Assembly: GCA_028023455.1 (NCBI GenBank)
Contig: JAQFVV010012506.1
Coordinates: 3,032,714-3,096,713 of the forward strand
From: Epiperipatus broadwayi
Taxonomy: Eukaryota; Onychophora; Udeonychophora; Euonychophora; Peripatidae
Reading direction: 5' to 3'
Length of the DNA stretch: 64,000 nucleotides
The position numbers were made by a program, and so were the translations under genes. Positions 34,861 through 48,260 of this stretch are shown piece after piece. How positions within the stretch are numbered: position 1 is the stretch's first letter; each line of letters opens with the position of its first letter. Under the pieces are notes generated by a model. The model made no database searches. It was not told the origin of the DNA and worked only from the letters and a program-made list of their open reading frames with translations.

Positions 34861-37800
34861 TGTCTGCAGAAAGGAGTTTGCTATTAACTGAAAGGAGAAC
34901 ATTTGATTCCTCTTGGAGGCCTTAAAGGAACCAAGCAGGGCAAATTCCTAATGTCCACTCCATACGTTCTTGTCATTGCAGCTGTTATTACTATGTGATT
35001 ATTCATATAGTATACAAACATGGATGGGCTGCTCACCAACACACATTAACCAGCGTGTTGAGTTTATTGGCTTTTTACCTCTGAGTTTAAAATCAAGAAA
35101 CATCATGGTCTTTCTCCTCAGTGCCTGATAAGGCAAAGTGAATGTTTGTGTAAATGATAAATATTTTTCCAATACATGTATACAATTAGGACAGACAAAA
35201 ATAAAGCATGGCCCTTATTCCCAGGAGGCTGTAAAGTCACCAACCAAGGCAGCGGTTGGTGGCCGAAGGCAGAGGATGCTAAGAATCCCCTGATTGCAGA
35301 CCCAGGCTTCCATTTGATGATGACTTTTTATTTAGGTACTTATAACTGCAGATCACTTTCAAGTGAAGGAAGATTGCAATAATTAGAAGAAGAACTGTCT
35401 TATATTAAATGGGACATTATTGGACTTTGTGAAGTTAGAAGAAAAGGTGAAGAAACAATTGATTTAAAAAGTGGACATATACTCTATTATAAAGGCATGC
35501 ATATTGGAAATACAAGTGGAGTAGGATTCATTATAAATAAAAAGTGGAAGAACAATATTGTGGAGATTGATGGTGTATCAGACACAGTTGCAAGATTAGT
35601 TATACAACTTAATAGCAGGTACCAAATATAATTCAGGTTTATGCCCCAACAAGTTCTCATAGTGATGAAGTAGTAGAAGATTTTTATATGGATGTACAAA
35701 AGGCTTTTGATCAGAGTAAACAACATTTTAAAATTGTTATGGGAGACTTTAATGCTAGAATTGGTAGACACATGAAAGATGAAATTGCTGTAGGTAATAT
35801 TGGTTATGGTAATAGAAATGAGAGAGGACATAGACTTGTGGAGTTTGCAGAAAAAAAAAACAACTTTATATTATGGATTCATTTTTTGAGAAAAATGTTA
35901 AAAGGAAATGGACATGGAAGCATCCAAATGAAGGTACAGCAGAATTGGATTATATTTTGACTAACAGGAAATACATATTTCAAGATTGTAATGTTCTTAA
36001 TAAATTTAACACAGGAAGTGATCATCGATTAGTAAGGTGTAAGTTACGTGATAATGTAAAACTAGAGAGACAAAAATTATTAAGAAAAACAATATTTACA
36101 GTTGATATTTCTAATCTTCAGAAACATTCTAATGAATTTAAATTAGAACTTACAAATAGGTTTCAAGTGTTAGGAGATTTTGAACATGATTCAGATTTGA
36201 ATGAAATTAATATGAAAATAACTGATACACTTTTAAAAACTGCAACAAAGATAGCTGGTAGAAAAAAGCAGCAATTGACTAATAAAATTTCTGCTGAGAC
36301 TAGAGAATTTATGAAGAAAAGAAGGAATATGAAGATATACAAAAGTGATGTATTAAAAAGAATTGAATATCTCGAATTTTGTAAAATGGTACAGAAAAGA
36401 ATTGAAAATCGTATAAGAAAGTATAACTGTGAAATAGCAAGGAAAGCTGTAGAAGAAAATAAAAGTCTCAAGAATGTTAAACAACATTTTGGTATTGGTA
36501 GGACATTTATATCTGCAATAAGAAAAAAAGATGGAATTATTACTAAAAAGAGAGATGACATCATGAAATTGGTAGAAGATTTTTATCAAGAATTATATAG
36601 TAATAAAGAACAAGTACCTCCTATATCTATTACATCTTCCGAATTGCCCAGAATTTTAAATGAAGAAGTGAGACATGCAATTGAATGTATGAAGAAAGGA
36701 AAGGCTCCAGGAAATGATGGAATTATAATTGATATATTAAAAGAAGCAGGTGAAGAAATAGAAACAATTTTAGCAAAGTTATATACCAAATGTCTAAATG
36801 ATAAAGATGTACCGGAAGATTGGAAGAATGCAGTAATAATATTAATATTTAAAAAAGGTGATAAAGAAGATATTAGAAATTACAGACCTATCAGCCTTTT
36901 ATCAGTTTTATATAAAAATTTTACCAAGATAATTACAACTCGTCTACAGAGAACTTTGGATTTCCACCAACCAAGAGAACAAGCTGGATTTAAAAGTGGT
37001 TTTAGTACAATAGATCATATCCAGGTATTGAGAGAAGTCATAGAAAGGACAAATGAATATGAGTTGTCATTATGTTTTGGACTTGTAGATTATGAAAAGG
37101 CATTCGATTCTATACACATTTCTTCAGTGATTAAAGCATTGGATCATCAAGGTATAGATCCAGGATATTGTCATATTTTAAAGAATATTTATAAAAATGC
37201 AACAGCAACAATTAGATTACATAATGATACTGGAAAAATCAACATTGAGAAAGGTGTAAGACAAGGTGACTCCATATCACCAAAACCTTTTACAGCAGTG
37301 CTGCAAGAAGTATTTTGTGGATTAAAATGGGAAACTAAAGGAATTAAAGTAAATGGAGAGTATTTAAGTCATTTAGATTTTGCAGATGATGTAGTTGTTT
37401 TTGCAAATAATGCTTCAGAGCTGCAGAAAATGTTGCAGGAGTTAGCAGATGAAAGTAGAAAAGTAGGACTAAAGATAAATGTTAAAAAGACTAAAGTAAT
37501 GTTTAATCGATTTGCTCAAAATATAAAAATAAAGATTGATTATGAAGAATTAGAAGAAGTTAACAGTTACAAATACCTTGGTCAGATTATTAATACAGAT
37601 GGAAACATAATGGAGGAAATTAATCATAGAATTAAACTTGGTTGGAGTGCTTTTGGTAGAAATAACTTGATACTAAAAGGAAATATGCCTATGTGTTTGA
37701 AAAGGATGGTTTTTAACAAATGTGTTTTACCAGTTCTTACTTATGGATCTGAGACTTGGACACTTAATAGAAGAGCAATACAGAGACTTCAGACCACTCA

Positions 37801-38163
37801 AAGGAGTATGGAGAGATGTATGTTGGGAGTAACAAGAAGAGATCGAAAACACAATGTATGGGTAAGACAACAAACAGGTGTTACTGACCTTATTGAAAAA
37901 ATTAAAAGATTGAAATGGAGTTGGGCTGGACATATTGCTAGAAGAAATGATAATAGATGGACAATTGAAATTTTAAACTGGATTCCAAGAGATTGTAAAA
38001 GACCCAGAAAGAGACCACATGTGAGATGGATGGATGAAATAAGAAAATGTGCAGGGATGTTGTGGAAAAGAGAAGCTGAAGATCAGAGAAGATCGATTAA
38101 ACTTGGAGAGACCTTCATCCTGTAGTGGATTGATAATGTTTGATGATGATGATTATGATGATG
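34861..38163 (+). mobile_element. RTE-like LINE (RTE1) inserted in the Penelope arm
   Basis: 3,303 bp between perfect 9-bp target-site duplications. It has a roughly 470-bp 5' leader, one APE-RT ORF (damaged), a 3' UTR of only about 40 bp and a short tail of TGATGATGATGATTATGATGATG. A very short 3' UTR with a trinucleotide tail is a hallmark of the RTE clade. Insertion postdates the palindrome, because only one arm carries it. Confidence 0.92.
35335..38125 (+). pseudogene. RTE1 APE endonuclease-reverse transcriptase
   Basis: APE motifs: LGTYNCRSLSSEGRLQ (35,335-35,380), IIGLCEVRRKG, QVYAPTSSHSDE and MGDFNARIG (35,740-35,768), and SDHRLV near 36,017. The long frame 35,873-38,125 (750 codons) carries the SDH box, linker and RT: KAPGNDGI, NYRPISLLSVLYK, EQAGFKSGFSTIDHI, VDYEKAFDS, GVRQGDSISP, FADDVVVFA (catalytic box intact at about 37,376-37,402), YGSETWTL and a C-terminal basic region ending GETFIL. 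Lesions: TAA at 35,381, a frameshift near 35,630 and one near 35,870. The protein nicks the target and reverse-transcribes the element RNA from the nick. The RT half is uninterrupted, so this is one of the youngest insertions in the window. Confidence 0.92.
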
Positions 38164-38172
38164 ACAATCACA
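38164..38172. repeat. Target-site duplication of RTE1, right
   Basis: ACAATCACA directly after the (TGA)-rich tail of the LINE, matching 34,852-34,860. Confidence 0.92.
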
Positions 38173-38925
38173 AAAAATTTGATATATGACATTACTTTTC
38201 TGCTTGACAGGTATGACATCCTTAGAATTATTGACTAATTTATTAATATTGTTTGGAATGTAGAATAAAGCATTAAACACATTTTTATATAAATCCTTAA
38301 AAAATTTCACTTGTGGATTTGAAATAAATGGAATAGATATCCATTGTTTACTATTAATCTTCATTTTTTTTTAAACCATGATAACTTTTTTTAAATTGAC
38401 TTAAAGTATTGCTTATTTGTTTCATTTTATAACCAACATCAAGCAATTACTTGGCAAATATCTCAATATTTTACAGTTTATCACTTTGGTAACAAGATAA
38501 TTTTTCATTCCAGAACAAAAAAGATCTAAAACTTGCCATCTTATGCATTATTCGTACTTTTGATTTACAATTTATATCTTCTCTTTTTTGCAATGGCTTA
38601 ATTATTAGTTTATAATTAAATATACTGTTATCTCTTGTAATCATTAAATCTAAATATTTAATATTATTGTCCTGTCCCTTTTCAATAGTCCATTTCCAGC
38701 CATTCAACTTATTTAATTCCTCTACAAGCAAATTTATACTATTAGTATTTCCACAAACAAAAACATCATGCATAATTCTTTTGTAAATTTTAATATCACC
38801 AAAAGTACACATATTTAAAATACTACTCTCATATGTAGATAAAATGAAATTGCAAACTTGTGCAACTACAGGCAGACCCATAGGCCAATCTTTAGACATT
38901 TTATAATATTGACCTTCAAAAGATG
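38173..38925 (-). pseudogene. Penelope RT C-terminal half, left arm
   Basis: Minus-strand frame 38,938-38,471 gives YYKMSKDWPMGLPVVAQVCN (RT motif B region), then IMHDVFVCG where a Y-x-D-D box is expected, and LVEELNKLNGWKWTIEKGQD (palm/thumb). A frameshift near 38,470 leads to 38,364-38,083, with ISIPFISNPQVKFFKDLY and NVIYQIFCDC just before the GIY-YIG domain. The catalytic box is damaged. There is no start and no N-terminal RT, because the copy is truncated at the palindrome centre. Confidence 0.85.
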
Positions 38926-38935
38926 AACATTGTTG

Positions 38936-39959
38936 CATCTTTTGAAGATCAATATTATAAAATGTCTAAATGTTGGCCTATGGGTCTGCCTGTAGTTGCA
39001 CAAGTTTGCAATTTCGTTTTATCTACATATGAGAGTAGTATTTTAAATATGTGTACTATTGATGATATTAAAATTTACAAAAGATATGTGAATGATTTTT
39101 TTTTTTTGTGGAAATATTAATAGTATAAATTTGCTTGTAGAGGAATTAAATAAGTTGAATGGTTTGAAATGGACTATTGAAAAGGGACAGGACAATAATA
39201 TTAAATATTTATATTTAATGATTACAAGAGATAACAGTATATTTAATTATAAACTAATAATTAAGCCATTGCAAAAAGAGGATATATAAATTGTAAATCA
39301 AAAGTACCAATAATGCATAAGATGGCAAGTTTTAGATCTTTTTTGTTCCGGAATGAAAAATTATGTCGTTACCAAAATGATAAACTGTAAAATATTGAGA
39401 TATTTGCCAAGTAATTGCTTGATGTTGGTTATAAAATGGAACAAATAAGCAATACTTTAAGTCAATTTAAAAGAAGTTATCATGGTTTAAAGAAAATGAA
39501 AATTAATAGTAAACAATGGATATCTATTCCATTTATTTCAAATCCACAAGTGAAATTTTTTAAGGATTTATATAAAAATGTGTTTAATGCTTTATTCTAC
39601 GTTTCAAACAATATTAATAAATTAGTCAATAATTCTAAGGATGTCATACCTGACAAGCAGAAAAATAATGTCATATATCAATTTTTTGTGATTGTATGCT
39701 ATCATACATAGGTGAATCTAGGTGCAGTATCGAGAAAAGATTGAGAGAGCATAAATTGTTATATAAGCATGTAAAAAGTAAAAATAATGGTGATTTAATA
39801 TCTCATTCAGTTTTCTTTGATCACAAAAAAACATGTAAATATAAATTTAAATTTGATTTTGAAAATGTGAAAATTCTTCATGAAGAGAGAAACCATAGTA
39901 AAAGAAAAATTAAAGAGGCAATTTTTATAAACAGAAATAAAATGCATTTAATAAATTGA
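38936..39959 (+). pseudogene. Penelope RT C-terminus plus GIY-YIG, right arm
   Basis: Plus-strand frames 38,923-39,120, 39,092-39,289, 39,415-39,711 and 39,696-39,959 cover the same protein as the left arm without the RTE insertion. They show WPMGLPVVAQVCNFVLSTYE, RYVNDFFFLW (Y-x-D-D box with the first Asp changed to Asn), IEKGQDNNIKYLYLMITRD, ISIPFISNPQVKFFKDLY, then LSYIGESRCSIEKRLREHKL (GIY-YIG). Frameshifts occur in the T-run near 39,100, near 39,290 and near 39,690. Penelope-like elements prime their own cDNA at a nick made by the GIY-YIG nuclease; this copy cannot. Confidence 0.88.
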
Positions 39960-40191
39960 CAACCTGCTAACATTAATATACGAGATTCATGGAATTTGAA
40001 TTGATGACGTTTGCTTCTGCTTTTGTTTTTGAATTTAATAGCAGTTGAGGCAGGTTTAAGAAATTAACTGAAAGTACTTCTGTGGATTTAAGGATTATTT
40101 GTAATAGTTTGTAAACTGTTAAATTTATTATTTCAATTATAATTACAATTTTGTTTTTAATTAACGGACATTTTATTTTATATATATATAT

Positions 40192-40225
40192 AAAGCTTGT
40201 TTAGAGCTAATTAGCATGCTCTTAA
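40192..40225. repeat. Short hairpin motif shared with 57,082-57,113
   Basis: AAAGCTTGTTTAGAGC...TTAGCATGCTCTTAA, with AGAGC pairing with GCTCT. The second copy differs by a few bases in the loop. Both sit beside simple repeats. Identity unknown; it could be the end of a small repeat family. Confidence 0.6.
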
Positions 40226-43200
40226 TTTTATATATATATAAAGTAATCATAGATGTAATAAAAATAAATGGTGAAACATTTCAATGTAATAACCATCAAA
40301 ATACTAAACAGTGAAGCACAGTAATTAAACTCTCAGTAATGATATATATTTGAGGTACCTCCGTCTAATTATTATCACAATCTATATCCTAGTCTACCTC
40401 TAAGTTAATGATATCTTAATTTTATATATTACAATCTTTATATTTATATGAAGCAAAAGTTTTTATGACTGAATATACTTACAATGATATCTAATGGATA
40501 TTTTATATTATCCATACAATTCTATTAGTTTTGAGAGAATTGGCTATAGTATTTTTAATTATTTTCTGGAATACATAAACCTGAGCACATCAACAAATGA
40601 TATATATATATGAGATTGTAAAAAAAAAAAATATATCAGAAAACGTTTTTGATCTATCCGTCTTTATTAAAATATAAAAGATTAAGATAAAAAATTATTG
40701 CAGACTTATCTACGATTTATATTTAATTTAGGTATAATTTAACTTGAATTAGACTCAACTGAACAATAAAACAGTACTTTTTTTTATATTAGAAAAATAA
40801 AAAATCCCAAGGTTATATATTGGATGAATTGTAAATTATTTAGTTCATACTTTTAATAATAATAATGATAATAGATATAAAAAAAAACGTATATTTTTTA
40901 TTGAGATCTTAAATATTTACTTACAGTCGCGCTATGAAAAATCTATGGATAATCCAGAGTTTACAAATCAAATATATTGTAAGCTAGAATTGTACACCAT
41001 GCTACAGAGGAAGTATTATAATACAAAACTCTATTTTCACACTTTGTAAAAAATAACCTTTTGTCAGACATAATGTTTATTATTTTATTTAATAATAATG
41101 TATGAAAATAAAGTTTCATTTAAAATTTAAAAAAATGAAAATAGCATTAATAAAACAAAATCAATAATCATTTAGTTTACTCTTAATTATTTTATTTTAC
41201 GTTAATTTCAATCATTAAAGTTAATATTTATCTGCAGATAATTTAGAAAAATATGGTGCTTAAATTTCTTATTTATTTTTATTACAAAAATAATAAAATA
41301 ATATGCGTACCTTTTATTCTGAGTTATCTATCATAATTTTATATCAAAATATTTATATCCGTTTTTAAAAAGTGTGATCCATATTTAATAATCCGATTTG
41401 TAATTAATAATACTTTTGTAGATATGCATGTATCGCAATACAATATTTAATTTTTGGTTCTCATCTGAATACCGTCATCCAGCAAATTCACGTGTCGTTT
41501 TCTAACAAAACGTCATCAGTAATTTCAATCAGGGACTTTTATTTATAATAACACTTTTCACTAAAGTGAAAATATTTTCTTTTTTTTTTTGATTTATTAT
41601 TTTGTTTTTACTTAAATTTAAATGTATAGAAAAACGTAAATTTTCCACACGCATTTTTAGAGAAGAATGAGTAAACAGATACTTGCATTGATTTTAAGTA
41701 AAGTAGACATTCGACTATTAAAGTGATTAAATAATTTATTTTTAAAAGCAAAAGCGAACATTTGTGACCGTTTATAATTTAAATTTTATAAAAGTAATGT
41801 TAAAATATCCTATTATAATAATTAATATTCAACAATAAAGTTTAAATTGTATACTTAATTACATGTGTGTGCTGAAAATGTAATAAAAAATAGCCAATTA
41901 CTTTAATCACGATCCAACGTTAAGTTTTAGTAATATCATAATCTTTAAATATCTATACTTCATACATATAAACTTAATATATTTTATATGTGTGTATATG
42001 TATAATTAATTGTCTGATAGACTTGAAAAGTATTTATAAGCAATCAAATTTCTTAGATTTGCAGTTTTTAAAGAAGAGCGATTAATATATATTAAAAAAT
42101 ACTCTCTAAATATAAATGTTATATAATAACAGTTCTAATAAACAATAATAATATACAATTTATGTATAAATACTTTTGATTACTTAAATTGTAATCATTA
42201 TCAAATGAAAATATGTGGCAAAAAGACAGAATTCACCAATTTTCCAGAACTGCATATTTCAATATTGGCATTTTATCTATTTATTATAATATCTTTATAA
42301 TAATTTATAAGAAATGTTTTTTAATTTTTCTTTTTTTTTATAGTGGCTTTAATCATGTAATGTGCTCTTGTTATCTAATTTAACCCACTAACAGGTTAGC
42401 ATCGGAGGTAATTTTTGTCAATGTTCAACATTTGATTTTAATATTAATCCCTTATTTTGTATTAGCATTCAATACATTGGACTAGATTTGAAAGAAATAT
42501 ATAAATAATATTATAAAAAATCATATTTCAATTTTTCACATACTGAAAAAATAATATTATACAGAATACATAATAAAAACAAAGAACTTTGTCTTTATTC
42601 TGCAGTAAACAAGGAAGCAGCTAAGTGAGCGACTTCAGAAAATCACTGACATCTTTATTCGCTGCCATTAATTATTAAAATGGGAATGAAAAATGTGAAG
42701 CTCTGAAAATTTTATATATAAAATTCTGCTTTAAAAATTAAAATTTCTATTATAATTTTTTTAAATATTTCAAAAGATCCAACATGGTGTCTGTAAAGTT
42801 GTTAGTGATCAGTTTCACAAGATTTTCTTTGTTAGGATTACACTAAAATTTGTTAATTTTTATTTCTAAAAAGAAAATATACATATATAAAATAAAATTT
42901 TAATCATATAAACCTTTGTTTTTTATTAATTATTATACAATTATTGTGTAAACATACACAAAAATCTTTATCCAATTCACTGGAAACTATGAAAAAATCC
43001 CATAATTTTATGTTTTGCACCATCTCTTGGTCACTTTGGGTTATATTTTCTTCCTTTTATGCTCATTTTGTCAAATAAAATGAGCTTAATATATATTTCT
43101 ATTTTATCTTTTGAAAAAATATGCATATAACAGTATTTTGGTAAAAAAAGTTGAATTGTCACTTGCAGTATATGGTATTATGAAGAGCCGACTACTGACC

Positions 43201-44820
43201 ATCACCTTTTACCTTATATGATGCTTGAAAGAACTGATTTTTAACAGCTATCCATTGTTTGGTAGGAGTTTCTTATTGTCAATGTCGAACATCACACACA
43301 AATTCTTTTACTCTATTATAATAAATTTTGATCATGAAACATTATATTTTCCATAATTATTTACATTTATAATTAAATTTTTACAGTATGACTAATATTG
43401 TGCTTAATTTAGACTTTTATTCAAAAATATTTAATTTTTAAAAGGAGAATGTTCAAGAGAAATGAATAACGTTCAACAGCTGTTTATAAATCAATGGCAT
43501 CCAGTGAGCTGAATTAAAAACATATATTTTTCATAATTATTTGCAAATTTATACTTATTCATCACAATATTTTGTCTAATAATATATTTAAATTTAGAGT
43601 TTTATTAATAAATATTTAATTTTTGGAAACTACTTCTAAATAAAGAGAAATCAATGATAACTACACATTGTGCTATTGGTTGAAAAATAATTCTTTTGTT
43701 TTCCTGCAGGCAATTTTCTTACATTTTTTTATAGTTATAATTTATTTTTTAATCTATTTGAACAATTTGAATTTAAAAAAATTCAGTTTTTAGAAGTTAA
43801 AGTAAAATAATTCTGATTACTTTACATTAATATTTTTATGAATAAAACTAACTAATGAATAAAAACAATTCAACTTTACTCACTTTGACAAATAAGATCA
43901 ATCAAACCTTAACTAAAACTGATTAATAATAAAATTAGCATAAGTCAAGGTTAATAAATACACAAAAAATCAATTGTTTAATATTAAAAAAGTCTTTTTG
44001 ATGTGATCTCATAAATGCATGTGAAATTGGATAACAAAAAATAAATTTATCAAAACAAGGAGACCAAACTAAATTACTTTGCTCTTTACTACGTATTAGA
44101 AAATAGTGGCATCTTCCTATTTTTAAATTAGTACATCAATCTTAAATTAATTCTATATTCTAGCATCAAGTATATAGGAAAATTAATGTTAAAAATTGTG
44201 CAGAAAAGCAATTTAAAGTCAAGATAACTAACAGCATCATAATCACATAATATTTTGAGACCAATATTTAATAAATCAAAGTTAAATTTATAAGTTACAA
44301 TATTTCTCATAATCAAATAAAATTAAAAGATTATTAGCCTAATTATTTATAATATTTTTTGTAACTTAAAAAGTATTGATATTTATTCAGTCTTTTTTTA
44401 AAAAAAAACACCTTAAATTACTTCTATATGATTTTTTTGCACTCACATATAATTTGATAAATAATATTATGTGTTTTTATGTATATGATTATTAAATTAT
44501 CAATTAATTTATAAAATAAACAGTTTATCTATATCATTAATAAATCCTTTTTTTAAATTACTATTAATTTTATTGATGTATAAAATTTATTATTAAATTT
44601 ATTTAATGTATGTAAAATTTGTCTTCCACTAGATTTTAGTTTATGATTTTTGATAAAACAATTCAGTGTTTGCTAAATGCATAGTTTCCCATTAATATGT
44701 AGAAAATATTTAAAACTAACCATTTTTATCTATCAATGATATAGATGATTTAAAGTTAATATATATCCTCTTCTTGTATATATGTAATATATAATTTATA
44801 GTTTAGCTACTTATTGTTTC
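40226..44820. other. AT-rich non-coding DNA
   Basis: 4.6 kb of very AT-rich sequence with no gene, element or strong repeat that I can recognise. This is the longest featureless stretch of the window. Confidence 0.55.
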
Positions 44821-44821
44821 T

Positions 44822-45251
44822 AGACATCCCAGAGCGTCCCCAGGTTGTGGATAGGGGCATGGCCTTCAGATATGAAGGTTAGCTGCGAATAAGCAGAGTA
44901 CTGTAAATAAGCAGTCGCTGACAATGGGACAACATTCACTATCAGGAAGTGGTGAAGGAGACAGTGGCGTGTCTACTTCTATAAAGTGCCACAATTCCTA
45001 TGATGGTGGATGTATAATGGCGAGTGTTGACCGCCATTAAATAAGTCAACACCCCGCTGGGTGCTGGGTCAGCAACGGCATTTCTTCCAAGTCAGCGGAA
45101 GATCACTAGAGGTGACAACGATGAGGAGGAAGCGGTAGTTGGATTTTCATTTTATGGGATTTGGCTAGTGCACTAAGCCTATTATAGAGGTTATTGCTGG
45201 GCAAAGAAGGCAATGGGAAACCACTTTGTCTTATAATTCCCTTGTTTTATT
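44822..45251 (+). other. RTE2 5' leader
   Basis: G+C-richer than the flanks, with no open frame. Holds CCCCGCTGGGTGCTGGGTC and GGCAAAGAAGGCAATGGGAA blocks typical of the leader of this LINE family as I recall it. The 5' boundary is approximate. Confidence 0.55.
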
Positions 45252-48235
45252 ATGAGTATGTCTACAGAAATCATTACGTTTGGTGTTGAGACCTTAGTTA
45301 AGAATAACTTTGGTGTCTTGCCCGGCAGGAGTGGACATGAGGCTACTCAGGTCGTCAACCTGCGAAATCCTCATAAATATAATTCATTGAGAGGGGATAC
45401 ACTGAGAATTGGAACGTGGAATGTTAGATCTTTGAGGAAAAGTGGGAAATTGGAGAATTTGAAAAGAGAGTTGAATTTGAATAATATTGATGTAATGGGA
45501 TTAAGTGAAGTGAGGTGGGAGGGATGTGGAGAAGTAAGTAGTGGAGATGTAAAGTTGTTTTATTCAGGTGGTGATAGATCAATTAATGGAGTTGGCATTG
45601 CTGTGAGGAAGAAAATATGGAATAGTGTGGCAAAGGTTGATGGTATTAATGATAGACTGATGGTGATGAGAATAAATGCAAGTCCTAGGGATTTGGTAAT
45701 TGTACAAGTTTATATGCCAACTAGTACTCATGATGATAGTGAAATTGATGAAATGTATGAGAAGATAGAAGAAAGTATTCAAGGTGAAGGAAAAAATGCA
45801 TGTATATTGCTATTGGGGGATTGGAATGCTGTTGTGGGGAAAGGTAGGGAAGAGAAAATTGTTGGAAATTATGGTATTGGGAAAAGAAATGAAAGGGGTA
45901 GTCGACTTGTACAATTTTGTAAAGAGAATGGGTTTGTCATTTCAAATACTTGCTTTAAAAATCATATTAGAAGATTGTATACATGGAAAGCTCCAGGTAA
46001 CAAAGAACGTTATCAAATTGATTATATACTGATTCAGAATAGATATAAGAATGCTGTTAAGGGTTCACATGCTTTGCCAGGTGCTGATATAGATTCGGAT
46101 CATAATTTGGTGATGGCTAAATTAAAGTTAAGTTTAAAAAGAATTAAAAGAGGGAAAAGATACACAAGATGGGACTTGGATAAATTGAGACAAATGGAAA
46201 AAGGAAAATTTGGTTTAATATGTGAGGGTGAATTTAAAAGAATTGTTCAGGATGGGAACTATATTAATGGCTCTGATGAGTGTTGGAATAGAATTAAAGA
46301 GGGATTCTTGAAAATAGCAAAAAATGAAATAGGTATTATTCGTAAGTAGAAAAGCTAAAAGACCTTGGATAACTGAAGGTATGTTGGAAAAGATGGAAGT
46401 GCGGAGAAGGTGGAAGAATATAAATACTGAGGAAGGGCAAAAGGAATATAGGAAATTTAATAATGAATTAAGAAGAGAAACAGATTTAGCAAAAGAAAAG
46501 TGGTTGGAGCAAGAATGTAAAGAGATAGAAAGGTTTCAACAGATGAAAAGATATGATCTAGCATTTGATAGAATACAAAGTATTTCTTGGGAGAAAAAGA
46601 CATGGGTAGCAAGTGAGATTGCGGATAAGAATGGAAGAAGGTTAACCGATAGTAATGATATATTAAAAAGATGGGAAGAATATATTCGGTATCTGTTTAG
46701 TAGAGGAAATAATTTAATTAGTTATGAACTTGAAAATGAAGAAGATGTTGCAATGGATGATAGAGGTATGGACATACTGCCAGATGAAGTAAGAAAGGCA
46801 ATCGCACAAATGAAGAATGGTAAGGCTATTGGATTTGATGCAGTACCTATAGAATTTTTGAGAGAAATGGGAGAATTTACTATGAAGGAAATAGTTGGAC
46901 TTTGCAATTTTATATATAATAGTGGAGTTTGGCCTGAAGATTTTTTAAGAACTATAGTGATTCCAATTGCTAAAAAGAAGAAAGCTGTTAAATGTGAAGA
47001 GTATAGGACAATAAGTGTATTGTCTCATGTTTCTAAGGTGTTATTGAGGATTTTAACTCAAAGGATTTATGGGAAGGTTGACTATTATATTGCTGAAGAA
47101 CAGTTTGGTTTTCGTGTGAATTGTTTTAAAATATTTTTATGCTATTGGTATTGTTAGGACAATTGCAGAAAGATATATGGAAAGAGATAAAGGAATTGGT
47201 ATATGTTTTGTAGATTTAGAAAAGGCATTTGATAGAGTAAGCTGGAATAAACTGATGTCTATCTTAAGAGATAAAGGAGTATTCTGGAAAGAAAGACGAT
47301 TGATATGGAATATGTATAATGGGCAAAGAATAAGAGTTAGATTTGGATGTAATGAGACGGATGAAGTGAATATAGAAAGTGGAGTTAGGCAAGGATGTAG
47401 TATGTCACCTGTTTTGTTTAATATTTATTTAGAAGATATGATAAATAATTATTTGGACTGTGGAGGAGCAAATGTTGGAGGGAGAGTAATAAAGTGTATA
47501 AGATTTGCAGATGATATGGCTCTTATTGCTGAGGAAGAAAAGGATCTTCAGAATATGTTGAATAAATTGGAATAAGGATGTATGGCATATGGAATGAAGA
47601 TTAATATTGAAAAGACTAAGTGTTTATGGATAGGGAGAGATGCAAAAAGACTGCAAATTGGAATCCATGATGACATGGTGCAGCAGGTGAAGGGATTTAG
47701 ATATTTGGGTTGTTGGTTGAGTGAGGATGGAAGAAGTGAAGATGAAGTTAAAAGAAGAATAGCATTGGCAAAGGTGACATTTGTAAAAAGAAAGAAGATA
47801 TTCTGTGGACCTATGGAAAGAGAATTAAGGAAAAGATTAATTAAATGTTATGTGTGGAGTGTATTAATGTATGGTTGTGAGACATGGACATTGAGTAATA
47901 GAATTAAAAAACGACTGGAAGCTTTTGAGATGTGGATATGGAGAAAAATGGAAAAAATCAGTTGGGTGAATAAAATAACAAATGAAGAAGTTTTGAAAAG
48001 AGTTAATGAGGAAAGAAGATTGATTGAAAGTATCAAAGAGAGAAAGAGAAACTGGATTGGACATATACTAAGAAAAGATTATAGTTTAATGAAAGATGTT
48101 TTGGAAGGTATGGTGAGTGGAAATAAAAAGATAGGACGGAAGAGATTGACATTATTGGATGATATACGAGATGGAAGGGGTTATGTGGAATTGAGGAAGT
48201 GGGCAAGGAAGAGAATGGAATGGAAGAATGGATGA
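45252..48235 (+). pseudogene. RTE2 APE endonuclease-reverse transcriptase
   Basis: First frame 45,252-46,349 (365 codons): RIGTWNVRSLRKSGKLENL, VMGLSEVRWEG, VQVYMPTSTHDD, LLGDWNAVVG, YQIDYIL and SDHNLV, a complete-looking APE domain. A frameshift near 46,340 leads to 46,381-47,157 (258 codons), the linker and RT fingers with NGKAIGFDAVPIEFLREMG and EQFGFR. A second frameshift near 47,140 leads to 47,177-47,575, with VDLEKAFDRVSW, GVRQGCSMSP and RFADDMALIAEE (catalytic box intact). A TAA at 47,573 in the same frame is followed by 47,582-48,235, the thumb and C-terminus (YGCETWTLSN, NWIGHILRKD). Two frameshifts and one nonsense change kill it, but most of the protein is readable. The role is target nicking and reverse transcription. 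Confidence 0.92.
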
Positions 48236-48260
48236 ACTGATGTAGTGACTACTCTCTGGA

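Larger units (their letters stand above)
34398..40150. mobile_element. Palindrome of two truncated Penelope-like elements with a nested RTE LINE
   Basis: Left arm (minus) is 34,398-34,860 plus 38,164-38,925. Right arm (plus) is 38,936-40,150. The arms are reverse complements of each other over about 1.2 kb, separated by a 10-bp spacer (38,926-38,935, AACATTGTTG). Each arm runs from RT motif B to the GIY-YIG domain and a 3' end ATTGTAATTATAATTG (as seen from the left arm), so both copies are truncated at the same 5' point. The left arm is interrupted by an RTE element (34,861-38,163). Confidence 0.9.

Noticed and set aside
35487-36789. Minus-strand frames opposite RTE1
   Set aside because: Antisense of an AT-rich LINE ORF that is clearly coding on the plus strand.
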